From positions 281,721,426 to 281,785,425 of the forward strand of contig CP136063.1 in the NCBI GenBank assembly GCA_032622095.1: a DNA stretch of 64,000 nt, read 5' to 3'. The DNA is from Siphonodentalium dalli (Eukaryota > Mollusca > Scaphopoda > Gadilida > Siphonodentaliidae). The position numbers and the translations under genes were made by a program. The notes beneath the pieces were generated by a model. That model did no database searches, was not told where the DNA came from, and saw only the letters and a list, made by a program, of their open reading frames with translations. Positions 41,701 through 54,100 of the stretch are shown here, piece after piece (position 1 is the stretch's first letter; each line of letters begins with the position of its first letter).

Positions 41701-44700
41701 ACCAGGTTATAATTGGGTTTAACTGTTAGGAGCCACCAGGTTATAATTGGGTTTAACTGTTAGGAGCCACCAGGTTATAATTGGGTTTAACTGTTAGGAG
41801 CCACCAGGTTATAATTAGGTTTAACTGTTAGGAGCCACCAGGTTATAATTAGGTTTAACTGTTAGGAGCCACCAGGTTATAATTAGGTTTAACTGTTAGG
41901 AGCCACCAGGTTATAATTGGGTTTAACTGTTAGGAGCCACCAGGTTATAATTAGGTTTAACTGTTAGGAGCCACCAGGTTATAATTGGGTTTAACTGTTA
42001 GGAGCCACCAGGTTATAATTAGGTTTAACTGTTAGGAGCCACCAGGTTATAATTGGGTTTAACTGTTAGGAGCCACCAGGTTATAATTGGGTTTAACTGT
42101 TAGGAGCCACCAGGTTATAATTAGGTTTAACTGTTAGGAGCCACCAGGTTATAATTAGGTTTAACTGTTAGGAGCCACCAGGTTATAATTAGGTTTAACT
42201 GTTAGGAGCCACCAGGTTATAATTGGGTTTAACTGTTAGGAGCCACCAGGTTATAATTGGGTTTAACTGTTAGGAGCCACCAGGTTATAATTGGGTTTAA
42301 CTGTTAGGAGCCACCAGGTTATAATTAGGTTTAACTGTTAGGAGCCACCAGGTTATAATTAGGTTTAACTGTTAGGAGCCACCAGGTTATAATTGGGTTT
42401 AACTGTCAGGAGCCACCAGGTTATAATTGGGTTTAACTGCTAGGAGCCACCAGGTTATAATTAGGTTTAACTGTTAGGAGTCACCAGGTTATAATTGGGT
42501 TTACCTGTTAGGAGCCACCAGGTTATAATTAGGTTTAACTGTTAGGAGCCACCAGGTTATAATTGGGTTTACCTGTTAGGAGCCACCTGGTTATAATTAG
42601 GTTTAACTGTTAGGAGCCACCAGGTTATAATTGGGTTTACCTGTTAGGAGCCACCAGGTTATAATTGGGTTTAACTGTTAGGAGCCACCAGGTTATAATT
42701 AGGTTTAACTGTTAGGAGCCACCAGGTTATAATTGGGTTTACCTGTTAGGAGCCACCAGGTTATAATTAGGTTTAACTGTTAGGAGCCACCAGGTTATAA
42801 TTGGGTTTAACTGTTAGGAGCCACCAGGTTATAATTAGGTTTAACTGTTAGGAGCCACCAGGTTATAATTAGGTTTAACTGTTAGGAGCCACCAGGTTAT
42901 AATTGGGTTTAACTGTTAGGAGCCACCAGGTTATAATTGGGTTTAACTGTTAGGAGCCACCAGGTTATAATTGGGTTTAACTGTTAGGAGCCACCAGGTT
43001 ATAATTGGGTTTAACTGTTAGGAGCCACCAGGTTATAATTGGGTTTAACTGTTAGGAGCCACCAGGTTATAATTAGGTTTAACTGTTAGGAGCCACCAGG
43101 TTATAATTAGGTTTAACTGTTAGGAGCCACCAGGTTATAATTAGGTTTAACTGTTAGGAGCCACCAGGTTATAATTGGGTTTAACTGTTAGGAGCCACCA
43201 GGTTATAATTAGGTTTAACTGTTAGGAGCCACCAGGTTATAATTGGGTTTAACTGTTAGGAGCCACCAGGTTATAATTAGGTTTAACTGTTAGGAGCCAC
43301 CAGGTTATAATTGGGTTTAACTGTTAGGAGCCACCAGGTTATAATTGGGTTTAACTGTTAGGAGCCACCAGGTTATAATTAGGTTTAACTGTTAGGAGCC
43401 ACCAGGTTATAATTAGGTTTAACTGTTAGGAGCCACCAGGTTATAATTGGGTTTAACTGTTAGGAGCCACCAGGTTATAATTGGGTTTAACTGTTAGGAG
43501 CCACCAGGTTATAATTAGGTTTAACTGTTAGGAGCCACCAGGTTATAATTAGGTTTAACTGTTAGGAGCCACCAGGTTATAATTGGGTTTAACTGTTAGG
43601 AGCCACCAGGTTATAATTGGGTTTAACTGTTAGGAGCCACCAGGTTATAATTGGGTTTAACTGTTAGGAGCCACCAGGTTATAATTGGGTTTAACTGTTG
43701 GGAGCCACCAGGTTATAATTGGGTTTAACTGTTGGGAGCCACCAGGTTATAATTGGGTTTAACTGTTAGGAGCCACCAGGTTATAATTGGGTTTAACTGT
43801 TAGGAGCCACCAGGTTATAATTGGGTTTAACTGTTAGGAGCCACCAGGTTATAATTGGGTTTAACTTTTAGGAGCCACCAGGTTATAATTAGGTTTAACT
43901 GTTAGGAGCCACCAGGTTATAATTAGGTTTAACTGTTAGGAGCCACCAGGTTATAATTAGGTTTAACTGTTAGGAGCCACCAGGTTATAATTGGGTTTAA
44001 CTGTTAGGAGCCACCAGGTTATAATTAGGTTTAACTGTTAGGAGCCACCAGGTTATAATTGGGTTTAACTGTTAGGAGCCACCAGGTTATAATTGGGTTT
44101 AACTGTTAGGAGCCACCAGGTTATAATTGGGTTTAACTGTTAGGAGCCACCAGGTTATAATTGGGTTTAACTGTTAGGAGCCACCAGGTTATAATTGGGT
44201 TTAACTGTTAGGAGCCACCAGGTTATAATTGGGTTTAACTGTTAGGAGCCACCAGGTTATAATTGGGTTTAACTGTTAGGAGCCACCAGGTTATAATTGG
44301 GTTTAACTGTTAGGAGCCACCAGGTTATAATTGGGTTTAACTGTTAGGAGCCACCAGGTTATAATTGGGTTTAACTGTTAGGAGCCACCAGGTTATAATT
44401 GGGTTTAACTGTTAGGAGCCACCAGGTTATAATTAGGTTTAACTGTTAGGAGCCACCAGGTTATAATTAGGTTTAACTGTTAGGAGCCACCAGGTTATAA
44501 TTGGGTTTAACTGTTAGGAGCCACCAGGTTATAATTGGGTTTAACTGTTAGGAGCCACCAGGTTATAATTAGGTTTAACTGTTAGGAGCCACCAGGTTAT
44601 AATTAGGTTTAACTGTTAGGAGCCACCAGGTTATAATTGGGTTTAACTGTTAGGAGCCACCAGGTTATAATTGGGTTTAACTGTTAGGAGCCACCAGGTT

Positions 44701-47700
44701 ATAATTGGGTTTAACTGTTAGGAGCCACCAGGTTATAATTGGGTTTAACTGTTAGGAGCCACCAGGTTATAATTGGGTTTAACTGTTAGGAGCCACCAGG
44801 TTATAATTGGGTTTAACTGTTAGGAGCCACCAGGTTATAATTGGGTTTAACTGTTAGGAGCCACCAGGTTATAATTGGGTTTAACTGTTAGGAGCCACCA
44901 GGTTATAATTGGGTTTACTGTTAGGAGCCACCAGGTTATAATTAGGTTTAACTGTTAGGAGCCACCAGGTTATAATTAGGTTTAACTGTTAGGAGCCACC
45001 AGGTTATAATTAGGTTTAACTGTTAGGAGCCACCAGGTTATAATTGGGTTTAACTGTTAGGAGCCACCAGGTTATAATTAGGTTTAACTGTTAGGAGCCA
45101 CCAGGTTATAATTGGGTTTAACTGTTAGGAGCCACCAGGTTATAATTGGGTTTAACTGTTAGGAGCCACCAGGTTATAATTGGGTTTAACTGTTAGGAGC
45201 CACCAGGTTATAATTAGGTTTAACTGTTAGGAGCCACCAGGTTATAATTAGGTTTAACTGTTAGGAGCCACCAGGTTATAATTAGGTTTAACTGTTAGGA
45301 GCCACCAGGTTATAATTGGGTTTAACTGTTAGGAGCCACCAGGTTATAATTAGGTTTAACTGTTAGGAGCCACCAGGTTATAATTGGGTTTAACTGTTAG
45401 GAGCCACCAGGTTATAATTAGGTTTAACTGTTAGGAGCCACCAGGTTATAATTGGGTTTAACTGTTAGGAGCCACCAGGTTATAATTGGGTTTAACTGTT
45501 AGGAGCCACCAGGTTATAATTAGGTTTAACTGTTAGGAGCCACCAGGTTATAATTAGGTTTAACTGTTAGGAGCCACCAGGTTATAATTGGGTTTAACTG
45601 TTAGGAGCAACCAGGTTATAATTGGGTTTAACTGTTAGGAGCCACCAGGTTATAATTGGGTTTAACTGTTAGGAGCCACCAGGTTATAATTAGGTTTAAC
45701 TGTTAGGAGCCACCAGGTTATAATTAGGTTTAACTGTTAGGAGCCACCAGGTTATAATTGGGTTTAACTGTTAGGAGCCACCAGGTTATAATTGGGTTTA
45801 ACTGTTAGGAGCCACCAGGTTATAATTGGGTTTAACTGTTAGGAGCCACCAGGTTATAATTGGGTTTAACTGTTAGGAGCCACCAGGTTATAATTGGGTT
45901 TAACTGTTGGGAGCCACCAGGTTATAATTGGGTTTAACTGTTAGGAGCCACCAGGTTATAATTGGGTTTAACTGTTAGGAGCCACCAGGTTATAATTGGG
46001 TTTAACTGTTAGGAGCCACCAGGTTATAATTGGGTTTAACTGTTAGGAGCCACCAGGTTATAATTAGGTTTAACTGTTAGGAGCCACCAGGTTATAATTA
46101 GGTTTAACTGTTAGGAGCCACCAGGTTATAATTAGGTTTAACTGTTAGGAGCCACCAGGTTATAATTGGGTTTAACTGTTAGGAGCCACCAGGTTATAAT
46201 TAGGTTTAACTGTTAGGAGCCACCAGGTTATAATTGGGTTTAACTGTTAGGAGCCACCAGGTTATAATTGGGTTTAACTGTTAGGAGCCACCAGGTTATA
46301 ATTGGGTTTAACTGTTAGGAGCCACCAGGTTATAATTGGGTTTAACTGTTAGGAGCCACCAGGTTATAATTGGGTTTAACTGTTAGGAGCCACCAGGTTA
46401 TAATTAGGTTTAACTGTTAGGAGCCACCAGGTTATAATTGGGTTTAACTGTTAGGAGCCACCAGGTTATAATTGGGTTTAACTGTTAGGAGCCACCAGGT
46501 TATAATTAGGTTTAACTGTTAGGAGCCACCAGGTTATAATTAGGTTTAACTGTTAGGAGCCACCAGGTTATAATTGGGTTTAACTGTTAGGAGCCACCAG
46601 GTTATAATTGGGTTTACCTGTTAGGAGCCACCAGGTTATAATTGGGTTTAACTGTTAGGAGCCACCAGGTTCTAATTAGGTTTAACTGTTAGGAGCCACC
46701 AGGTTATAATTGGGTTTACCTGTTAGGAGCCACCAGGTTATAATTAGGTTTAACTGTTAGGAGCCACCAGGTTATAATTGGGTTTACCTGTTAGGAGCCA
46801 CCAGGTTATAATTAGGTTTAACTGTTAGGAGCCACCAGGTTATAATTAGGTTTAACTGTTAGGAGCCACCAGGTTATAATTGGGTTTACCTGTTAGGAGC
46901 CACCAGGTTATAATTAGGTTTAACTGTTAGGAGCCACCAGGTTATAATTGGGTTTACCTGTTAGGAGCCACCAGGTTATAATTAGGTTTAACTGTTAGGA
47001 GCCACCAGGTTATAATTGGGTTTACCTGTTAGGAGCCACCAGGTTATAATTGGGTTTACCTGTTAGGAGCCACCAGGTTATAATTAGGTTTAACTGTTAG
47101 GAGCCACCAGGTTATAATTGGGTTTAACTGTTAGGAGCCACCAGGTTATAATTAGGTTTAACTGTTAGGAGCCACCAGGTTATAATTGGGTTTAACTGTT
47201 AGGAGCCACCAGGTTATAATTAGGTTTAACTGTTAGGAGCCACCAGGTTATAATTAGGTTTAACTGTTAGGAGCCACCAGGTTATAATTGGGTTTACCTG
47301 TTAGGAGCCACCAGGTTATAATTAGGTTTAACTGTTAGGAGCCACCAGGTTATAATTAGGTTTAACTGTTAGGAGCCACCAGGTTATAATTAGGTTTAAC
47401 TGTTAGGAGCCACCAGGTTATTATTAGGTTTAACTGTTAGGAGCCACCAGGTTATAATTGGGTTTAACTGTTAGGAGCCACCAGGTTAGAATTAGGTTTA
47501 ACTGTTAGGAGCCACCAGGTTATAATTGGGTTTAACTGTTAGGAGCCACCAGGTTATAATTGGGTTTAACTGTTAGGAGCCACCAGGTTATAATTGGGTT
47601 TAACTGTTAGGAGCCACCAGGTTATAATTAGGTTTAACTGTTAGGAGCCACCAGGTTATAATTAGGTTTAACTGTTAGGAGCCACCAGGTTATAATTAGG

Positions 47701-49344
47701 TTTAACTGTTAGGAGCCGCCAGGTTATAATTGGGTTTAACTGTTAGGAGCCACCAGGTTATAATTAGGTTTAACTGTTAGGAGCCACCAGGTTATAATTG
47801 GGTTTAACTGTTAGGAGCCACCAGGTTATAATTAGGTTTAACTGTTAGGAGCCACCAGGTTATAATTGGGTTTAACTGTTAGGAGCCACCAGGTTATAAT
47901 TGGGTTTACCTGTTAGGAGCCACCAGGTCATAATTAGGTTTAACTGTTAGGAGCCACCAGGTTATAATTGGGTTTACCTGTTAGGAGCCACCAGGTTATA
48001 ATTAGGTTTAACTGTTAGGAGCCACCAGGTTATAATTGGGTTTACCTGTTAGGAGCCACCAGGTTATAATTGGGTTTACCTGTTAGGAGCCACCAGGTTA
48101 TAATTAGGTGTAACTGTTAGGAGCCACCAGGTTATAATTGGGTTTACCTGTTAGGAGCCACCAGGTTATAATTAGGTTTAACTGTTAGGAGCCACCAGGT
48201 TATAATTGGGTTTAACTGTTAGGAGCCACCAGGTTATAATTGGGTTTAACTGTTAGGAGCCACCAGGTTATAATTAGGTTTAACTGTTAGGAGCCACCAG
48301 GTTATAATTGGGTTTAACTGTTAGGAGCCACCAGGTTATAATTGGGTTTACCTGTTAGGAGCCACCAGGTTATAATTAGGTTTAACTGTTAGGAGCCACC
48401 AGGTTATAATTGGGTTTACCTGTTAGGAGCCACCAGGTTATAATTGGGTTTACCTGTTAGGAGCCACCTGGTTATAATTAGGTTTAACTGTTAGGAGCCA
48501 CCAGGTTATAATTGGGTTTACCTGTTAGGAGCCACCAGGTTATAATTAGGTTTAACTGTTAGGAGCCACCAGGTTATTATTAGGTTTAACTGTTAGGAGC
48601 CACCAGGTTATAATTGGGTTTAACTGTTAGGAGCCACCAGGTTAGAATTAGGTTTAACTGTTAGGAGCCACCAGGTTATAATTGGGTTTAACTGTTAGGA
48701 GCCACCAGGTTATAATTGGGTTTAACTGTTAGGAGCCACCAGGTTATAATTAGGTTTAACTGTTAGGAGCCACCAGGTTATAATTAGGTTTAACTGTTAG
48801 GAGCCACCAGGTTATAATTAGGTTTAACTGTTAGGAGCCACCAGGTTATAATTGGGTTTAACTGTTAGGAGCCACCAGGTTATAATTAGGTTTAACTGTT
48901 AGGAGCCACCAGGTTATAATTGGGTTTAACTGTTAGGAGCCACCAGGTTATAATTAGGTTTAACTGTTAGGAGCCACCAGGTTATAATTGGGTTTAACTG
49001 TTAGGAGCCACCAGGTTATAATTGGGTTTAACTGTTAGGAGCCACCAGGTTATAATTGGGTTTAACTGTTAGGAGCCACCAGGTTATAATTGGGTTTAAC
49101 TGTTAGGAGCCACCAGGTTATAATTAGGTTTAACTGTTAGGAGCCATCAGGTTATAATTGGGTTTAACTGTTAGGAGCCACCAGGTTATAATTGGGTTTA
49201 ACTGTTAGGAGCCACCAGGTTATAATTAGGTTTAACTGTTAGGAGCCACCAGGTTATAATTGGGTTTAACTGTTAGGAGCCACCAGGTTATAATTGGGTT
49301 TAACTGTTAGGAGCCACCAGGTTAGAATTAGGTTTACCTGTTAG
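32724..49344. repeat. 34-bp tandem satellite, about 16.6 kb
   Basis: Roughly 490 copies of GTTAGGAGCCACCAGGTTAT plus AATTAGGTTTAACT. Two common variable sites: A/G in ATT(A/G)GG and A/C in TTTA(A/C)CT. Stops in all frames exclude a coding repeat, and 34 is not a multiple of three. Rare variants (TTCTAATT, GAGTCACC, GAGCAACC, TGTTGGGAG, ACTTTTAGG) recur as ordered sets, showing large internal duplications. It lies upstream of the PRDM9-like exons and ends sharply at 49344; the left edge is the gap, so the true length is unknown. Confidence 0.98.
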
Positions 49345-49463
49345 ACTGAATGAGTGAATGCGAATGAAGATTATATCTGATCCAAATTATTTAAATAATA
49401 GACATACTAAATATTACTCTCATGCTGTATTGTCATGTATCAATATTCTTAAGAATTTCAATG

Positions 49464-49590
49464 TTAACCCTTTCTTTACTAAATACTCATTGACGAGTAG
49501 TTACCTCATGAAGTGTTCAGATAATAAGTTCAACAAGTGACCATATCTTATAGATGCATAATAGACCATTCCAATGTATGCTTGTTAATA
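49464..49590. mobile_element. TTAA miniature element, family 2, partial
   Basis: TTAACCCTTTCTTTACTAAA followed by the family words GTTCAGATAATAAGTTCA and CATTCCAATGTATGC; the other half is missing. Lies between the satellite and the family-3 element. Confidence 0.65.
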
Positions 49591-49670
49591 TATATTAAGC
49601 TGTTTTTAAATCCCTATTTATGTTTGTTCAAATCGATTCTATTTCACAGTCTATTATAAGACACCAAAAT

Positions 49671-50053
49671 TGAACCCTTTACCCAACAGAAGGGCCCTGT
49701 GCCAATGCATTCTCTTATATATGCGAGTCGACCATAGGTCGCCTCGCATATATAAGAGAATGCATTGGCTTAACACATTAAAAATTAAAAAATTGTTAAA
49801 GAATGTAAGAAAAAATGGTCAAAAGTGTTAGGCCAATGCATTCTCTTATATATGCGAGGCGACCTATGGTCGACTCGCATATATAAGAGAATGCATTGGC
49901 ACAGGGCATAACTGTAACCATCACAATGTGGTCAAGGAGCCGGTTCCAATGATATCCATATTTGTATGGTTCTATTGAGACAGACCGAAGATATTTTAGG
50001 CTGTTGAAGCTTTATTTGGCCGGTTTTGGCCGGTTTGTTGGGTAAAGGGTTAA
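49671..50053. mobile_element. TTAA miniature element, family 3, reverse orientation
   Basis: Nearly identical to the reverse complement of 21714-22101, including both hairpins, the CCGGTTTTGGCCGGTT block and the CCCTTTACCCAACA end. One flank reads TGAA instead of TTAA. High similarity suggests recent activity. Confidence 0.87.
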
Positions 50054-50589
50054 CAGACATTTTGACAGAAGTAAACATGATTACTCATTATTTTTGCCAA
50101 CCACTCAATTTGCAATGGGACTAAATGTCACATGTATGTGGAAGCATGCAGGAAGCAAATTTGACAAATGTTTTCCATGAAACATGCAACTAGAATGGGG
50201 ACAAATTCCAACAATTACAGTCAGCAGAATGTTTTAAAAGCAATTTCTGGTTCCATACACATCAAGTGACATGATACACATGACTCAGTGTCTTGTGTTT
50301 AACTAGAGAGAGAATGTCCTGCAAAATATCATATATAAGGATCTTTTATCATTGTGTATATCTCAGTTAAAGACAAAAGAAACTAATTAAATATTTATCA
50401 TTTATAAAAGTTCCAATAAACAAATTTGAGGACTTTGTCCCATGATCAAATATGATATTTTCAAGGAGTTCTCCCCATGCCACCACAAGAAATCATTGTA
50501 ATAAAAACTCAGTACTAAAATGAGAATTTAAAACTATAGTGATGTGTGAATATATATATGTTCCTTTTTTGTGCCTGTTTTTAAATTGG

Positions 50590-50965
50590 ACATATTATGT
50601 TATTGGTCCATCCATTCGTCCCTCCGTCCATCCGTTCACTTTTTCATAACCAGATGATAACTCCATTAAGTATGAACTAAATCGAATGAAATTTGGTATG
50701 TAAGTTTACTAACCTAAAATACAGGTCAAGTTCGAATTTGGGTTCCGCCCTACAATTTTACCAGAGTTACATGGTCCATTTTGTTGGAATTTGCACTCAA
50801 TTTTCTTTTTACTAAGTCTGAACTGAATGGAAAGAGATTTAGTATGTGAGGTTACTAGCCCAAAATACAGGTCGAGTTCGAATTTGGGTTTTGCTCACCA
50901 ATTTTCACCAGAATTATGGACCTTCGTTGGAATTACAGAGGCATATTTTACCATCCCCTAACAAT
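50590..50965. repeat. Dispersed repeat next to the PRDM9-like exon
   Basis: Two partial copies of the GTCAAGTTCGAAT-type repeat after TCCATCCATTCGTCCCTCCG. The same repeat at 61310-61505 continues to AGCGATGCTCTTGTT; here AACAATGCTCTTGTT ends only about 17 bp before the exon acceptor. Confidence 0.65.
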
Positions 50966-50987
50966 GCTCTTGTTACCTGTTTTATAG

Positions 50988-51100
50988 GAAAGCAACAGAA
51001 GATCACATTCAGGCCACCCATTAAACGAGTAATAACAGAAATACCACCTGCACCACAGCCGACCAGAGAAGATAGCACAGTAGCTGCAGAAACAAACAGA
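50988..51100 (+). CDS. PRDM9-like gene, first visible exon
   Basis: Two bases then 37 codons, rich in Pro, Thr and Lys ([20 protein letters not shown] and onward), ending phase 0 at GTAAGT. Acceptor TTTTATAG. It would correspond to the low-complexity linker before the SSXRD region. The choice of exon rests on phase fit and splice sites more than homology. The acceptor sits directly after a dispersed repeat. Confidence 0.6.
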
Positions 51101-54100
51101 GTAAGTGCATTCAATTAATAAGGGTTTGTTCTGATCGGGACAATTAATACACTAAATGCAGAGGTATTTATAACACCCTTATCAGCCCTCAATGAATGAG
51201 AATAAGTTATTCGATGAGGTCTGGTGACTGACCTTTGTTTACTGTAAAGATCATGAAGCCATCACATGTGCTGTAAATGGTATGCTGTGACAACACCCCT
51301 GTTTTAAACATATTTATTTGCCATATATGCATATAAATACATACATTCGGTAACGGGATTGAAGAACAAGTGCGGGCCATTTATATGCTACTTCTCTCCC
51401 TGTTGAAGTGATTTGTCTAAGTGAAAATGTATCTATGCCAACTTCAGATCTCTGTATTGCAATCATCATTGGTCATGTTTTGATTATCTTTATAGTGTGC
51501 TTTTGCAGCATGTATCACATGTAACAGATATTGTCATCAACTCATCATAGTGTGAAATACACCCATTCCTGTATCTCCATCATCTTAGATGGCATGTGAA
51601 TGATCTCTGGAGGAAAAGTTATGGAATTGATAAATCATCCTTTGTTAATTCCATATGTATATATTAAAAAAATTCATTTCTGTTGGAATATTATCGGAAA
51701 TGTCATTGAATTTTATCCTTTGGTCAGCACATGAACCTTGCTGACAGTATTATGTAACAATTTATTTTCAGGTGGAGCACAGACCATATAATATGCGACA
51801 AATTCCCAGAAAGCACTATATGAACCTAGAAGTGCCTAAAGATGATGATTTGATTTGTGAGTATCCAAAGCCCCAGAAAGTCCACATCTCATTAAACACT
51901 GATATGAATAATACTCCAAGAAACATGGGGCGGGCAGACGGAATATTATATAGAGGTGTTTTGATACAGTTGCAACCAATTATAGGTTGGGAACCCAACT
52001 TCTGGAAGCCCAAATTTCTAGTGAAATATCAACCTGAAATTTCTGCATTTTCAAGGCAATTTTCCCTGACAAGAATACACATCATATATTGATCTTTCTG
52101 TGCACAACTGATATAAAGACAATGTTTGCGCTTCCAAGCATCTGATCTGAGAATTATTCCATCTCAATGTTTATGGGACATTCTTAATTCTTAAAACAGG
52201 TGATACAAATAACCCTGGATTCTATAGGCCAAAACAATAACTAGAATGCACTCACTGGAGCTGCCTATACAGTAAAACCTCTACCAACCGAACACCCTTC
52301 AGGCCCTACTGTTCGGTTTAGAGAGGTGTTCGGTTTATAGAAAAATCTTACTATCATTGGAATATATTGCCACCTTTACTAAAAGTGATTGACACACAAA
52401 CAACTCATTATTGATTATTTAAACGTTATTCAATAAACTACTAAATAAAATAAAATTATAACAATAGATAAAACTTAGTATAATAAGAATTAAAACATGG
52501 TATATTAAGACATAATACATATATACATGTAGATAAAGACAGGAAACATGGAAATGATACATTTTATGGTGATTTATGTTTTTTGAAAATGTCACTGTGG
52601 TAGATTTGCCATACTTGATGCTGAGCTCTTGTTGGCTTTGATGTAGACTGGGGATCTTTTATAAATTTAACTTCTGGTCTACATTCAACTCTGGGCTGTC
52701 GTTTTCTTGATGGCTCATTCATTGTGATAGGTTGATTAGAATTTGAATGAATTTGGGACTGGATAATTTGTTCGGTATGGAGAGGGATTTGGTTTATAGA
52801 GCGTCCGGTTTGGGGAGGTTTCACTTGGTGCCCATCACAAATTTGGCATGTTTGTGGACACAATGGTGTGTTGGAAACAAAAGTTTGAACTACGGGTGCT
52901 GCCACCATACTGCGCCCTCTTTTGAAAGACCGGTAACGAATCTACTTATCAAATCTCAGTTCATGCATTTCTGAGATATTTGTGTGTACAGACAGAAAAT
53001 CCCTATCATTTCCAGTTGCTCCAGCTCTCATAGTTGGCTATGGCAATCAGCAATGTCGAAGCCATTTGCTGAAGCAAACTGGGACATGGCAAAGGATTAT
53101 CATAGCAGATTTGCCGAAGCTAAACACTCTGAATTAAGAGGGCTGGTTAAATTACTAGTTTGGCTAGATGGATTTGTGTATGCCATTGCACTTCAGCAGT
53201 AAAAAAATATCAACGACAATTTCAAATGCTGACACAACTAAACGAAATGCGGTCAATGGCTATATAGTTTTTAATTGACAATGTGTCAACATATGCACTT
53301 GCCCTTAGTGTCTTCAGAAACAAAAGGTCTATAGGGCAAATGTCACTTATCCTGAGATGATCATCATAAAAAAATATCTATTGCGTTAATGCGTTTAGAA
53401 TGAAAAAGCTTGTTTTCCCAGTTAATTAGTAAGGCATTTTAATAATCCATGTTTCCACATACATGTTTCCAATTAAAATTGTGTTTCAATAGAACCTTGT
53501 TCCAGACTGTGTTGCCAGACATGATTTAAATGCGTCTTTCAGCTGCATCTTTCAGAAATGTTTTGAACTTCAAAAAAGTTTCCGGAAATATGTTTGCACA
53601 ACACTGCTTCTGCGAATAAAAAGAAAACAATTCCGCAAGCATCTTTTAGACGTGATCTTAAATCATTTTCCTAGTTTCAAGTTATGGATATGGATCATTT
53701 AACTTGCTCGTGTAATACGAGTATCTGGACATGTATGCAGTTCTGTCTGGATTTTGTCGTGCGGCATGATGTCATGACATCTTTACTAGTCTCCAAGAAG
53801 CAATATTTCAATATTGTTCGAATATGAAAGATTTATTTACCAAAAAAAAACCCTGATAAAAATGCAAATTAAGTATATAGGTTGATTTAAAAATATAATT
53901 CGTGCAACAATTTCGTATTATCGCATGTGCATTCTTTACATTCTGTACTTCTCGAAAGCGCAGAAGGACAGATAAACAAAGAAACATCGGAACGAGATCT
54001 GGACAGACCGAAAACATTATTTGCATCCAGCATATACTGGCGCAAGTAATAATACCTGCTGTTTCTAGAAACAGCAACAAAATTTCCCATTTCTCAGGCT

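Noticed and set aside
32724-49344. CRISPR-like array
   Set aside because: Regular 34-bp units have no unique spacers; whole units repeat head to tail in a eukaryotic sequence.
32724-49344. Telomeric or coding repeat
   Set aside because: TTAGG words occur but the unit is 34 bp, and every frame has stops.
50700-50760. tRNA-derived repeat from the GTTCGAAT word
   Set aside because: No A box or cloverleaf could be drawn.
52984-53202. 72-codon frame at 53 kb
   Set aside because: Lies in a dispersed repeat whose other copy (58.6 kb) does not keep the frame.
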